DNA of 64,000 nt, taken from assembly GCA_012184525.1 (NCBI GenBank), contig WOFQ01000002.1, forward strand, positions 1,488,001-1,552,000, written 5' to 3'. The position numbers were made by a program, and so were the translations under genes. Each line of letters starts with the position of its first letter. Position 1 is the stretch's first letter. Below the pieces are notes generated by a model. The model saw only the letters and a list, made by a program, of their open reading frames with translations. It made no database searches and was not told where the DNA came from. Source of the DNA: Xenoacremonium recifei. Taxonomy: Eukaryota > Ascomycota > Sordariomycetes > Hypocreales > Nectriaceae. Below are positions 1 to 11,722 of the stretch, piece after piece.

Positions 1-306
1 CTTAAAGGAGGGATATATGAATGTGCTATTCATCAATTAAAAACTCTTGTAATTTATTGTTAATTTTGGGTCGTTTGTAACTGTGCATCAGCTCATGCTG
101 TAGACATTGCTTTCAAAGCACCCAACATTACCCCGCCATCGCGCATTCCGTCGGAAGAAGCTTCCCCTTCCCCCCCACCCTGTGACGCAGTGTACAAATA
201 GAACGGCCAGCTCCTTAGTAACGGAACAGCCCGTGAAACCACCCGCGATATCTCTTCTTCATAAACCGCTCTCCTCCCGGCACCACCCAATTCCTCTCTC
301 CCTCTC
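1..306. other. Intergenic, window edge
   Basis: This is the AT-rich window edge followed by the CT-rich 5' flank of the quinone oxidoreductase. The pyrimidine-rich stretch just before the start codon is typical of filamentous-fungal promoters and 5' UTRs. No gene is visible. Confidence 0.5.
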
Positions 307-1507
307 ATGGCCCAGCTCCTGACCATCCCTCTCAGTCGCACGCTCTTCAGGTCTTCCTTCATCGCACCCCGCGTCTTCGCATCGACGAGCCTCCTCCGAT
401 CTCGCCCCCTCCCTCGACTCTCAATCTCCCCATCCCACCCCCTCCGCCGACACTTCGCCATGGCGCCCATCCCGCCCACCCAGAAGGCCGTGCAGATCTC
501 CAAGAACGGCGGCCCCGAAGTCCTGGAGTACAAGGACATCCCCGTGCCCAAGCCCGCCGCCGACCAGGTGCTCATCAAGAACGCCTTCGCGGGTATCAAC
601 TACATCGACACGTACTTCCGCACCGGGCTGTACGCCGCGCCGCACTTCCCGCTCACGCTCGGCCGCGATGGCGCCGGTGAGGTCGTTGCTGCAGGCTCGG
701 CCGTGAGCAGCATCCCCGTGGGCGCGCGCGTGGTATACATGTCGGGCGACGGCTCGTATGCGCAGTACACGGCTGTCAAGGCCAAGGAGGTCATTGTGAT
801 CCCCGAGGGTCTGTCGCTGGAGATTGCCCTGGCATCGTACCTGCAGGGCCTGACGGCGTGGACGTTCGTCCGTGAAGCCGGCGAGGTCAAGGCTGGGCAG
901 TGGGTGCTGGTTCACGCTGCGGCGGGTGGCGTGGGCACGCTGTTGACGCAGATGCTGCGGACGGTGGGTGCCAAGGTCATTGGAACGGCGAGCACGGAGG
1001 AGAAGTGTGCGCTGGCGAGGAAGAATGGCTGCGAGTGGACCATCAACTCGAATGACGATGTGGTGGCCAAGGTCAAGGAGATCACTGGCGGACATGGCGT
1101 GGACGTGATTCTGGACGGTGTGGGCAAGGCGACGTTTGATGCGGACCTGGAGATGATCGCCGTTAAGGGTGCCTTGATTTCGTTTGGCAATGCGGTAAGT
1201 CTTTCGTCGAAGGTACCATATCTGAAACCTGATGCTGACTTCCTGGTGATAGTCCGGCGCTGTCCCTCCCCTCAACATCCTCCGTTTAACCCCCAAGAAC
1301 GTCCGGCTCATGCGTCCCAACGTTTCACACTACGTTGCCGAGCGCCCCGACCTCGAGAAGTACACCACTGAGCTTTTCGAAATGATCACTGCAGGCAAGC
1401 TGGAGATTGCTATCCACAAGGTGTACCCCCTGGCCGACATCGCCCAGGCGCATACAGACATCGAGAGCCGAAAGACCACCGGAAAGCTGCTGATCAAGTG
1501 CGATTAA
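307..1507 (+). CDS. NADPH:quinone oxidoreductase (zeta-crystallin-like MDR enzyme)
   Basis: This is an MDR-superfamily NADPH-dependent quinone reductase of the ZTA1/zeta-crystallin type. Two exons, 307-1194 and 1253-1507, are joined across a 58-bp GTAAGT...TAG intron; the frame runs on through FGNA-SGAVPPLN. Visible features are the N-terminal GroES-like fold (GINYIDTYFRTGLY), the NADPH-binding glycine motif HAAAGGVGTLLTQ, and a C-terminus ending TTGKLLIKCD. There are no catalytic zinc ligands, as expected for the quinone reductase branch. The first ATG adds about 51 residues rich in Arg and Ser with no acidic residues, which reads as a mitochondrial presequence. A second in-frame ATG at 460 would give a cytosolic form. 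Two products from alternative starts are possible but inferred. The enzyme would reduce quinones by one electron, a detoxification role. Confidence 0.9.
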
Positions 1508-1701
1508 ATAAAAAAAAAATTGTAACCTTTCTTTTTTGTCCGTATAAACGCTACGTCTCTCTATGATGATAAAAATGCCACGAGAATAACCTGAGGTCTC
1601 GCATTAATGAACAACACATCTATGCCATGGCTGGTAAAAAAATATCCTGGAGTGAAAAAAAGACGTTTCCAAAGTGCGGGAAAGGCCAACCCGCGTCATA
1701 T

Positions 1702-3154
1702 CTAAGCCTTCTTGATAGCATCGAGCAGCGCCTGAGGGGGATCCTGTCGGTAGCCCTGGGGGTTGTTGTCGACCCATCGCCAGAGGTCCTCGCAGGCCTT
1801 CTCCATGGTGAGCTCCGTCTTCCAGTTGAGCTCTTTGTTGGCCAGCGAGGGGTTGGCCGTGAGGTCGAGCACGTCTCCGGGTCGGCGGGGGGCAACCTCG
1901 TAGGGGAGGTCGCGGCCAACAACAGCGCTAAAGGCCTTAATCATCTCGAAGACGGTGCTGCCACGGCCGGAGCCCAGGTTCCAGGCCTTGACGCCGGGCT
2001 TGTTCTCGCGGAGGTAGTTGAGGGCGACCAGGTGGCCTCGAGCCAAATCGACAACGTGGATGTAGTCACGGATAGCAGTGCCGTCTCGCGAGGGGTAGTC
2101 TACCAATCATGTTAGTTGTGTGCTTGTTACTTGTAGATCCTCCAACACTCACCCTCGCCAAACACCAGCAGCTTGGGCCGGTCACCAGTAGCGACCTTGC
2201 CCAGAAGGGGCAGCAGGTTGTAGGGAACGCCCTGGGGGTCCTCGCCCATGATGCCACTGGGGTGGGCACCGCAGGGGTTGAAGTATCGCAGCAGAGCACC
2301 GTTCCACTGGGCGTGGGGCTTGCCGGCCTTCTCGAGGTTGTTGCGCTGAGCCTTGACGAAGTCGGTGATGACGTCCTCAATCATGGACTTGGTTCGGCCG
2401 TAGGTGTTGGTCGGGCCGATCGGGCAGTGTTCGGGGATGGGAATCATGTTGGGGAATCGCGTGGCATCGCCGTACACGGTAGCAGAGGACGAGAAGACGA
2501 TGTTGGTCACGTTGTTGCGCTCCATGGCGCGGAGCAGGGCGATGCTGCCGCCGACATTGACGCGGTAGTACTCGAGAGGGATCTCTGCGGACTCGCCGAC
2601 GGCCTGGGAAGAAATTGGGTGTTAGCTGAGAGTACTGGCGGACGAGTCGTGGCGGGTGGAACGTGCCTTGAGGGCAGCGAAGTGAATGACACTGTCGATG
2701 GCAGGGTGCTTGGCAAACACCTCGTCGAGGGCCTTCTCGTCGGTTACATCGACCTGGTAAAAGTCGGGGCGGCGACCACAGAGGAGCTCAATGCGGTCGA
2801 GAGCCACCTTGGACGAGTTGTAGAGGCTGTCGACAATGACCACATCGTAACCGTGCTCGAGCAGGGCCAGGGATGTGAAGCTGCCGATGTAGCCAGTGCC
2901 ACTGGAAGCAGAGAGCGACTGTCAGCGAGGAATTCGACTTCTTTGTTTGCTTTTCTTTGTTCTGGGGGCCGTTATTGTGACGGTGAGGAGAGATGGAGCG
3001 AGCGTCAGGGAGAGGCGACAGCCAAGCGCCTCATGGAGGAGGGGGCTTGCGAGAGTGCTCGCACGGCCGCGATCATGACGGAGAAGGAGGATTCGAGCGA
3101 TTGGAAGGGGGATTTGGTGGCGTACCCAGTGACGAGAACAGTTCCAACAGGCAT
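1702..3154 (-). CDS. galE: UDP-glucose 4-epimerase
   Basis: This enzyme interconverts UDP-glucose and UDP-galactose in the Leloir pathway, in the cytosol. Four exons were inferred: 3154-3126, 2901-2667, 2603-2153 and 2099-1702, giving 370 residues, the usual length for a stand-alone epimerase. The Rossmann motif VTGGTGYIGS is assembled across the first intron, which splits a glycine codon. The catalytic pair is visible as SSSATVYG followed by NTYGRTK (YxxxK). DYPSRDGTAIRDYIHVVDLA is a family hallmark. Unlike budding-yeast Gal10 there is no fused mutarotase domain. The second intron uses a GC donor (separate entry). The very short first exon of 29 bp and a 224-bp first intron are common in fungal epimerases. 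The promoter faces the SUN-domain gene across 1.7 kb. Confidence 0.95.
2604..2666 (-). other. GC-AG intron in the epimerase gene
   Basis: This 63-bp intron begins AAG|GCACGT and ends CCCAG|GCC. Joining at these sites gives FAALK-AVGESAEIPLEYY, the conserved epimerase sequence. No GT donor nearby keeps that junction, so the donor must be GC. Confidence 0.85.
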
Positions 3155-4836
3155 CGTAGCTGATTTCTTTGTTGTTCTTCTCTTCGGCGGTGAGAGGGTG
3201 GATGGAGGAGAGAAAACTGTCGAGCGGGAGAGATCAGCAGCGTCGCGGTGAGCGCAATTCCTTAAGATGGGAAGGAGGGAGGGAGGGAGGAAGGGGAGGA
3301 GGGTGGGCGGGCGAAATGGCGGGGCAATTTTCGGAGGGGGTTGCTCCAGAAAAAAACGGGTGAGGAGGGGTCGAGGAACGAAACGAAACGGACTCACATC
3401 GAACGGAGGTTCCTTTTCGCTGCGAGACAGATCGGTGAAGAATCGTCAATTGACGCAGAGGCGGGATGGTGAAGGTGCGTGGGAGACGGACGCTCATATA
3501 CAATAACATGGCAGATCAGAGTAAGATTAATCACAACACCGCACAGCAGGCCGTTGTCGACCTAGCCTTGGCCGTTTGATTACTTACGGAGAGCGGCCCT
3601 GGACGGTGGTTCCGCTGTGAGATGACGGCTTTCCGTTTCTCTGACAGGCGACAGGGGTCTTTGTGTCCCGTCATCACATTAGTGACATTGGTCACAGCTG
3701 GGCTGACTGCATGAGATAAAGTTCCCTCTCGTGCTGACAGTGTTGTCTTGGCATAATATGGGATGGTCTTTGTTTTGACTTCTCGCGAGTTTTGGATTGA
3801 GGGAAATCGTTCCCATCTTTACCCGCTAGTTCTCGTATTCTCTGCATGTGTCGCCTCGCAGTTATGATACTGCTCGGACCGTCTCGGCCCAGAGCTCACA
3901 TACTGCAATCCTGTCTCGCGGAGCCACCAATAACGACATTTCCCATCAAATCAGCGAATCCCCAGCCAACGCCGCCGTTCACCAAGCCCGAACCCCGTCG
4001 TCAATCTCCTTTATCTCAGCTTGGCTTCCAGCTGAAGGGCCACATAAACGTGCGCCAAAACGGGCGCCACCCACTAGCCCCAGCGGTTTCTCCACACACG
4101 CCCCCGGTGCGCAAATCCGCCCCTCCAAGTGTGGCGCACCTGCTGCACGCTCTCAACGTCTGCGGCACGTGATCGCGCCCAGCCTCTTGATTTGCGCCGC
4201 CTAATCCTCGGGGCGCGTCACGTCTCGCTGCTGGACATCGCGAAAACACATATTCACTGCATCGAACATTAGCATCCGGACCGGGGTATTTTCGACGATT
4301 TGCTTTTCTTTATTGGTTCTTCTCCATTCGGAAAGCATCCACGGAAATCCGGGCATCAGTGCGGGCGAACCTATCCAGCCATCGTGGTTCTGGCCTCTAT
4401 CACGGCTAAGCGCGTTCAGCCATGGTGCACCGGCGTCACCGCCACCAAAATGTTCTTTGTTCATGACACCGTGCGACAAAACCACCATTGAGCTTCAACA
4501 GGGAGCATCGGCACGGCTATTGGAGGTGGGAAGCAGAAGAGGCTGCCTCGTCGCGGACCGCCCGCTGGCCTGGCCGACAGACTTCTTATTGTCTTCTCCT
4601 GTTCCGGCGCCTCGAATGCGCCGCTCGGCTATTCTCATCTCACGCCTCACACGACGCTGGTTGCCCCTTGCGTGCGACGGCCACGGATTCACGACCAACA
4701 AGGACTTCTCTTTATGACACAAAAGAGAACAGAGACCTCTTTCTTCCATCACCGATTTTTACCCTCATTGTTCACCAACTCGACACCTCCAGCTTCGCAC
4801 TTCGACTGAGTCTCACTCACATCTCACCCACTCAAC
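3155..4836. other. Divergent intergenic region, epimerase and SUN gene
   Basis: This is 1.68 kb between two divergent genes. It has a purine-rich low-complexity run near 3267-3310 (GGGA/GGAA repeats), CT-rich tracts before the SUN gene, and several short ORFs that resemble nothing. It probably holds both promoters and long 5' UTRs. No RNA gene was recognised. Confidence 0.5.
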
Positions 4837-7800
4837 ATGCCACCCAAAGCTTCCAATCGTCGCAGTGCGCGGGTGTCGAGTCGCGAACCTGAGACTTCCC
4901 GTGAGCGGCCGGGACAGTTCGTTCGACCGCATCTCCCGTCACTCTCGGGCACTCCCAGCTCCCGGAGACAGTACTCGTATGGCTCTGCACTGGAACCGCC
5001 TCGACGACCTGCTGCAGGATCTCAAAGAATAGACATCAGCAATGCTGTTAGTGAGGCGCTCACTAGGAGGCCTGGTGATCTCGATGACGGAGCTTTCGTG
5101 CGACCACAGAAACCCCAGCCTCAGTCCACGACCAACGGTTCGCATGAGGAAGAGGGTGCTCATGGTGCAAGATTGACGAATAGGGTTACCAGATCTCAGC
5201 CCCAGGACTCCAACACAGGTCAGTGCCGGAAACTCTCACTGTTGAAGCTTTAATCTAACATGCGTAGACACCCAACTACCAAATGGTACTCTCACTACTG
5301 GCGACCGATACCTCCAGTCTCTCATCGGTGGTAGTGACCTCGATAGCTTACGGAGTTTTGGCATGGAGAGCGATTATTATGGCGACGCTACCATCGACTC
5401 AACTCCTGGTAACACACCAGCTCCCGATTCCCGCCACACTGCAAGGGCTCCTGCTCCCAGCCTGGAGACAGTGCCTGAAAGGGAATCCCCAGCCCGGCAG
5501 AGGGCGGCATCTGGCGTTGCAGCCAACTCCCGACCGGTACGGAACGTAGTGGATCAGCCCGTCGGAAGGACCCGAGAACAGCAACAGTCTGACCAGCGCA
5601 TTTATGGAGAGGAGCCGCGAGAAGAAGATGAAGACGAAGAATATGACCCGGCAGACCCGCGGCTGGGACACCAGAGATTTACCAATACCCCGGCGATCAA
5701 AAGGATGGCGCCTGCAAACGGACGACAGCTCAGGCCGCGCAACAGCACGCAGGCCGAAACTTACGACGAGGAACATTCGGAATCCGAAAGCGAACACTCT
5801 TCCGCATTGGAGCAGGACAGTGAAAGTTTCGAAGACGATGATTCTGATGTGCAAGGCTCTGCTCACATGGCGCTGCCCAGAAACGTCAGGACCCTCAGCT
5901 CTCTGGCCGAATCACCGCGGCGCAGGAAACCACGACCTGCTGACGAGAGGCTATCCTTGCACCTCAACGCAGGACCTACACAGACTGAACTTTACTTGTC
6001 ACCGGAGCGAATCGAACGACAACTTAAAGAACAACAAAGAAAGGAGAGGTTGCAGCGAGAAGAGCAACGGCGCAACTCCAAGTCTCCGCAATCAAAGAGT
6101 AGGAGAGGGGCACAGAAACAAGGCCACCTCCTGGGAGGACCCTTCCTCAGCCCCTACGACCGAGATGCGGCAATTCAGCGGGAAATCTATGAGGCCGAAG
6201 AAGAAGCCGAACGCGAGTTGAGGGAACGCGAGGGCAGCGTCCGCAGGCGTGAATACTGGCGGAAAAAATGGAATTGGCTCGTCTCGTTGCTCTCAGTCGA
6301 ATTCATCCGTCGACGATTGAGGGAAAATGAACGGCTCCGCGACGAGGCGGAAGATCTGGGCGCTGACGAAGACGTCTTCACCAACTGGTGGCAGCTTCTG
6401 AACCCTTTGACCTACATCACAAGCATCATCTGGGTTCTTGACAAGGTTATGGACCGTTTCATCGACTTCATCGACCAAATCTCCCTGCCAGCTGGGTTTG
6501 GACGTATACCACGTCCTGGCCCAAGATTCCGACAAGCTGTCATGGCGCTTTTCGTGCTGCTCATGGCCTTCATTATTTGGCCTCTTATTTCTTTTCCGTC
6601 TTTCACTCCTCCGTCTATCCCCGTTCCGACCTTCTCCAGGCCAAACATGCCCCACGTCGAAATACCGGACTTGGGAGATGCAGCAGACAAGGTTGGCAGT
6701 ATGATGCCAGCGAAACCGTCCTTTTCACTCCCCAAACCTTCATTCTCGCTTCCAATATCTTTCCCATCATGGGGGAGCAGCAAAGCCGAAGACGACGACG
6801 ATGACGATGAAACGATACCATGGACACATGGGGACCCCAAAGACGAAATTTCGCAGTCGTACATGAAGAAGTACGAGAAGGAGATCAAATCCTTGAAGAA
6901 GTCTGGCAAGCTTCACGACGAAGCCATAAAGAAGCTGGAAACTATCCTCCCAGCGTTTATTGTGATGGACAACAAAACCGGCAAGCCTACCATCAGCTCT
7001 GAGTTTTATCATGCCCTCAAGGAGTTGATACATGAGGATGGGGACCCCCTGATGCTCAAGAAGAAGGGCAAGCAGTTCGAGGTGGCCTCGGACGCACAGT
7101 GGGCTGCCATCGTGTCAGGACTTCTCAAAGACAAAATGTTCACTTCGTCAATTGACGCGCAAGTCGATAAGAAGATGACTTCGGGCTGGGACGCGTGGGT
7201 GAAGAAGAACGCACGCAAAGTTCAAGATATCATGAAACCGGCACTGGACAAGATCAAGGTGGCGGGCTCAGGGCCCGACTTCGACAAAAAGATGGGGAAA
7301 CTTCTCAAAGACTACGTCCAGGACAAGAAGTTTAAGGAAATCGTCGTCACGCGGGAAGAGTTCCTGAAACATGTCAACGAGCTGTCAACTGCTCGCAATT
7401 CTGAGATTAAGGCCGAGATCGAGCAGCTCGAGCCTCGGATCAAGACGATGATATACGAATCGGTCAAGGCCAACGGGAAAGATTCCATGACGAGGGGAGA
7501 AGCTCAGTCACTCGTCAGCAGACTCGTTAGCAAGGCCATCGGCGACATGAACCTCGAAGCCATCGTCAAGAATCAGATCGCCCACCAGTGGGACGCCGAC
7601 CTCAAGAACCAGGTCAACGTCTTCAGCGTCGGTTCCGGCGCCTCCATCGACGGCAAGCTCACCTCGCCGCTCTGGATGCCCAAGGGCGGCGCCGCCTCGC
7701 GCCCCTACAAGAACGGCATCAAGAGCATCTACCCGCCCATGCCCATCGACGCCCTACGCGCCTGGGACGACGAAGGCGACTGCTTCTGCGCCGCCCGCTC

Positions 7801-8251
7801 CTTCAACCGCCGCGGCAATCCCCACGGCGCAACCCTCTCTATCCAGCTTGGCCAGCGCGTCGTCCCGCAGCACGTCGTCGTCGAGCACATCCTGCCCGGC
7901 GCGACGACCGACCCGGGCGCGCGGCCCAAGCACATCGAGGTGTACGCCGTGATCGACGATGTCGAGACGCGCGAGCGGCTGCGTGACTTCGCGAGCGTGC
8001 AGTTCCCCGACGTGGATGACTGGAACGCCGAGAAGCCGGGCTACGAGGAGGAGTTTGTCAAGATTGGGCAGTTTGTGTATGAGTCGGATGAGGCTATGCG
8101 CGGGCGCTTCGTGCATCAGCTGCGGCCTGAGCTGCTTGAGTTGGATGCTGAGACGGACCAGGTGGTGCTCCGCGCAGTGAGCAATTACGGCGCGGAGGAC
8201 CATACGTGTTTCTACCGCGTGCGGCTGTTTGGCGAGTTGAGAGGCCACTAG
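4837..8251 (+). CDS. SUN-domain inner nuclear membrane protein (LINC complex)
   Basis: SUN proteins span the inner nuclear membrane and bind KASH proteins in the perinuclear space, anchoring the spindle pole body and chromosomes. Two exons, 4837-5218 and 5268-8251, give 1121 residues. The first half is disordered and acidic or basic, facing the nucleoplasm (runs of E/D near EEDEDEEYDP, then K/R-rich EQQRKERLQREEQRR). A single membrane segment lies near residues 549-570 (ALFVLLMAFIIWPLISF). A short repeat KPSFSLP and coiled-coil-forming stretches follow. The C-terminal SUN domain runs from about residue 912 (FSVGSGASIDGKLTSP) to the end, where SNYGAEDHTCFYRVRLFG matches the conserved SUN terminus. 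The terminal position of the domain and single membrane segment indicate the Sad1 type rather than the Slp1 type. Confidence 0.92.
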
Positions 8252-8712
8252 GAGAAGAGTGAGCGTTCAGAAGACGAGGAACAAGCGGACGACGATGACG
8301 AAGATATCTTTGAGAACTGGGCTGGTGTCCTAACAATGGTCATCCCGATGGGAGAAAACATCACATAGGAGACTCCTCAAGATGACGCGACTGACACCAG
8401 CGAGGAGGACACACCTTCTCACCCGCCATGGTTCGTCCCGTAGGGCGTGGCCGAGTGTTTGAATTACCCATGGATGTGCGCACTGGTCTTTCTGGGAAGC
8501 GTGGAGCTGGGCGGCTTAGGCGGACTAAGCTTGATTTAAGGGAAAGGGAGTGTACAAATACCACAGCGCAGTATAGCGAGTTCAGGGTTGGTTGTCTTTT
8601 CTTGCGCAAGGGTCACGACGATCCAGGGTATAGGTGTTTGTATGGCAAATGAATTCTAGCTTTTTGATATCCTTCCGTGCACTCCAAATAAACCAGTAGA
8701 TTCCGGGTATCG
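8252..8712. other. Convergent 3' intergenic region
   Basis: This lies between the stop of the SUN gene and the stop of DBP4, which point at each other. Only short chance ORFs are present. It should hold both 3' UTRs and polyadenylation signals. Confidence 0.5.
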
Positions 8713-11199
8713 CTATCCGTCCAGTAAGCCCGTCGCGAGCGCCTCCAGGTCCTCCAGCGTCTCAGGCTCCTCGTGCACCTCGAAGACCCTGCCGTGCTTC
8801 TTGCTCTTCTTCTTCTGCCGGCGCTCCTCGTCGGAGTCGTCCTCGAACCACTTCTTGGCGCGCTTCTTGGGCGGGCCTTGCTCGTCGTCGCTGGCGCTGC
8901 TTTCCTCTCCGGCAATGGGCAGTGACCGCATGAGTGCCAGGGGATCTTCGCCGTCGGCTTCGACAAGTTGAGGTGCGGCATCAGGGTCGATGCCGGCGCG
9001 TTCGAGAGCCTCGCGGGCTTTGCGCTTCTCACGCTTCTCGCGGCGCTTCTGCTTGGCGAGGAGCTTGTCGTCGGCATCGGCTTCGCGCACGCGCTCCGTT
9101 TCGGCATCGACGAAGCGACGGCGCTGTTCTTCGGCGGGACCTTCTTGGGCGAAGTCTTCTTCGTTTTGCAGCTCGTATACTGCGTGGGAGTTGCCGTCCT
9201 CATCGAAGACCAGCTTGGTCGGGTTGCCCTTGAACTTCAGCATCTTCTTCTTCGACTTCATAGCCTTTTCACGGCGCTTAGAGTCCACAATGTAATCCTC
9301 CTCGCCGCCTAAGCCTCGAATCACACGTGCGGTGCTTTCAGCAGCGCCCTTGGATTCTTCGTCAAGGTCCGAATCGTTAAGACGGCGTTTCACGGACAGG
9401 AAATCGGCGTCTTCATCGTTTTCGTCGTCTCCCTTTGGTTTCTGGCCATCCTCATCGACAAGTTTGTTGTAGTGACTTGACAAGACATCCTGGTTTGTTC
9501 GCTCAAACATGCGATCGTACTTTGTCCGCACTTCTTGCTTCTTCTCCTTCTTCTGTTTTGGCCCATCTAGATCCATGTCTGATTCTGATCCACTCGACAT
9601 ACCATGGCGTGGAGCGTTCTTTATCCGCTTGACATCGTCTCCCTTCTGGAACTTGATCTGTGGTGTACCCGGGAGACCGAGACTGGCAGCAAAGGCATCC
9701 AGGTCCAATTTGTTAAACCTGAAGACGTCCTTGTCTTTTTGCAGGTGGATGGACTTCGCGTAGCAGATGAAGGCTTTTTGGCCCAGATACTTCAAATCCG
9801 GATTTTGAAAGCACATGTTCTGCAGTTGATCCTTTATACTTCGCTTCTTCTTCTCCTTGGCATTGACCTTTTCGATGGGAATCTTCTTTTGTTGGAGTTT
9901 CCGAATCATGGGTCCTTCCTCACTCGGGTCCAAGAAAAGCACAGCTTGTCCATTGCTCTGGTATCGTGCTGTTCGTCCCACTCGGTGAATGTAAGTATCT
10001 GCGTCTTCGGGGCAGTCGACCTGAACCACCCAGTCCACAGCAGGGAAATCGATACCTCTGGCCACCACATCTGTCGCGAACAAACAGGAATGTTTTGCCT
10101 CGGTAAATCTAGACGTGATTTCTAACCGGGCCAGCTGTTTTTGCCGGCCGTGGAGGTGGAGTAGTGGAATACCAGGTTGTAAGTGTCGGAAGCTTTCGTA
10201 AACAAATCTGACTTGTTTCCCGGAGCTGAGGAAGACAATGATTTTCTTCTTGAGGTTGGCTTTTATGAAGCCGTAGAGAGTGTCGAGTTTTTCAGGGAGA
10301 GGAGTGACGAGATAGTGTTGCTTCAGCGTTGATGGCGTTACGCTGTCAGAGGCTGCGTGCACTGAGACGTATGCTGGATCCTTGAGGCTGAGGCGTGCGA
10401 GATCCGAGACTTTCTTGCTTTGAGTGGCACTGAACATGAGAGTTTGTCGAGACTTGGGCAGGTGTTCCACGAGAGCATCAACTGCTGACTGAAATCCCAT
10501 ATCCATGATACGATCTGCCTCGTCAAGCACCAGAATCTGGAGATTGTCGGCATTGAAGCCAGCGGTTTGGTCGAGATGCTGCAGCATTCGGCCGGGAGTG
10601 CAAATGAGGATGTTCATGCGCCCAAGTCGCTCAGCCTCCTCTTTCAAGCTTTTCCCGCCAATCACCAAGCCTGCTGAGAAGGAATGATAGCGACCAATTT
10701 TCTTCAAGACTCCGAAGATCTGGGCAGCGAGTTCGCGGGTCGGTGAGATAATGAGTGCGCCGAGGCCATCGTATTCAGTCCATTGTATCCGGTAGAGCTT
10801 CTCCAGCACGGGGACGAGGAAGGCCAGAGTCTTTCCACTGCCCGTCCTGGCAGCACCGAGGATATCCTGATTCTTCAACGCGAGAGGTATCGCGCGGGCT
10901 TGGACATCGGTGAGAACCTGGAAGTGTGACTTTTCGACGCCGGAGGCCGTGGGTTGAGAGAGAGGGAGGTCGGAGAAGTTCTTGATCTCGGTCGACTTAA
11001 GATCCTATAAAAAAAGGTGTGTTAGACACATCAACGAGTTCCTCTCCATTTTAGCGCCATCACATACCAGCTCATCGACTTGGGCTTGCAGTTTCTGCAA
11101 ATCTTCCTGGTTCCTCTTTCGCTTTTCCTGGCGACTTTCGATCTTTCGAGACGCATGCGGCTTGGGCGCGCGCCCTGAGACTCGTGCGTTCGGCGCCAT
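8713..11199 (-). CDS. DBP4: DEAD-box RNA helicase Dbp4/Hca4 (U14 snoRNA release, 18S rRNA maturation)
   Basis: This nucleolar helicase belongs to the small-subunit processome. Exon 1 (11199-11068) encodes 44 basic residues. A 63-bp intron follows, and exon 2 (11004-8713) carries the rest, for 807 residues in all. Helicase motifs appear in order: a Q-motif region (FQVLTDVQARAIPLAL), motif I AARTGSGKT, Ia PTRELA, DEAD in LVLDEADRIMDMGF, SAT, and VI YIHRVGRTAR. After the RecA domains comes an acidic and lysine-rich tail with PKKRAKKW-type clusters, as in Dbp4. The length and the tail EEPETLEDLEALATGLLDG support Dbp4 over other DEAD proteins. It is divergent from ESF1, which acts in the same pathway, so the two may share a promoter. 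Confidence 0.93.
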
Positions 11200-11722
11200 G
11201 TTGTATGATCTTCACGATCAATGGCGTGGTGAGAAGGTGAGAAAGGGGTAGTGGCTCAACGCCTGTCTACCTGGTTCTTGTTCGGGGGAATCATGAATCA
11301 TGGAGATGCCATCTCGAAAAAAAATCCGGGCAGATCCAGCCATGATCCAGGTGGGTTGGATGGAAAGCCCCAACTTCTCCGGCCGGAGGGTGGGGACAGA
11401 GCCAGCTGTATTCAAGTCTATCAACGCCGTCCAAATAATCACATGAACCGAACAAATACTACAGTTTCTGGGATAAATAAGGTAATGACACTCTTTCTGA
11501 GTGTATAATTGCCTTTTAAATCTCCTCAATACTCTTGAGAAGCGATAAATGTCAAGATATTGGTCGCGTAGGGTACTCAAAGCTAAAAGCGCCTAATCTA
11601 TTTCAAGCTAGCTTAAAAGATAATCTTCGGCAGAAAAGTTTCACCGCCAAAAAATTGATTGCTTTCTGCCCCTCCATCCAGCTTCCTCGAGCTCGCGACA
11701 GCAATTGTCAACAGCCGTCACC
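11200..11722. promoter_or_regulatory. Shared divergent promoter, DBP4 and ESF1
   Basis: This 523-bp region separates two genes of 18S rRNA processing transcribed away from each other. I looked for the yeast ribosome-biogenesis elements PAC (GATGAG-type) and RRPE (AAAATTTT-type) and saw no convincing copy. AT-rich stretches lie around 11470-11660. Confidence 0.5.

Noticed and set aside
421..1320. Long minus-strand ORF opposite the quinone oxidoreductase
   Set aside because: A shadow of the real gene in GC-rich sequence; its protein has no family resemblance. Similar shadows opposite ESF1, the SUN gene and the MFS transporter were also dropped.
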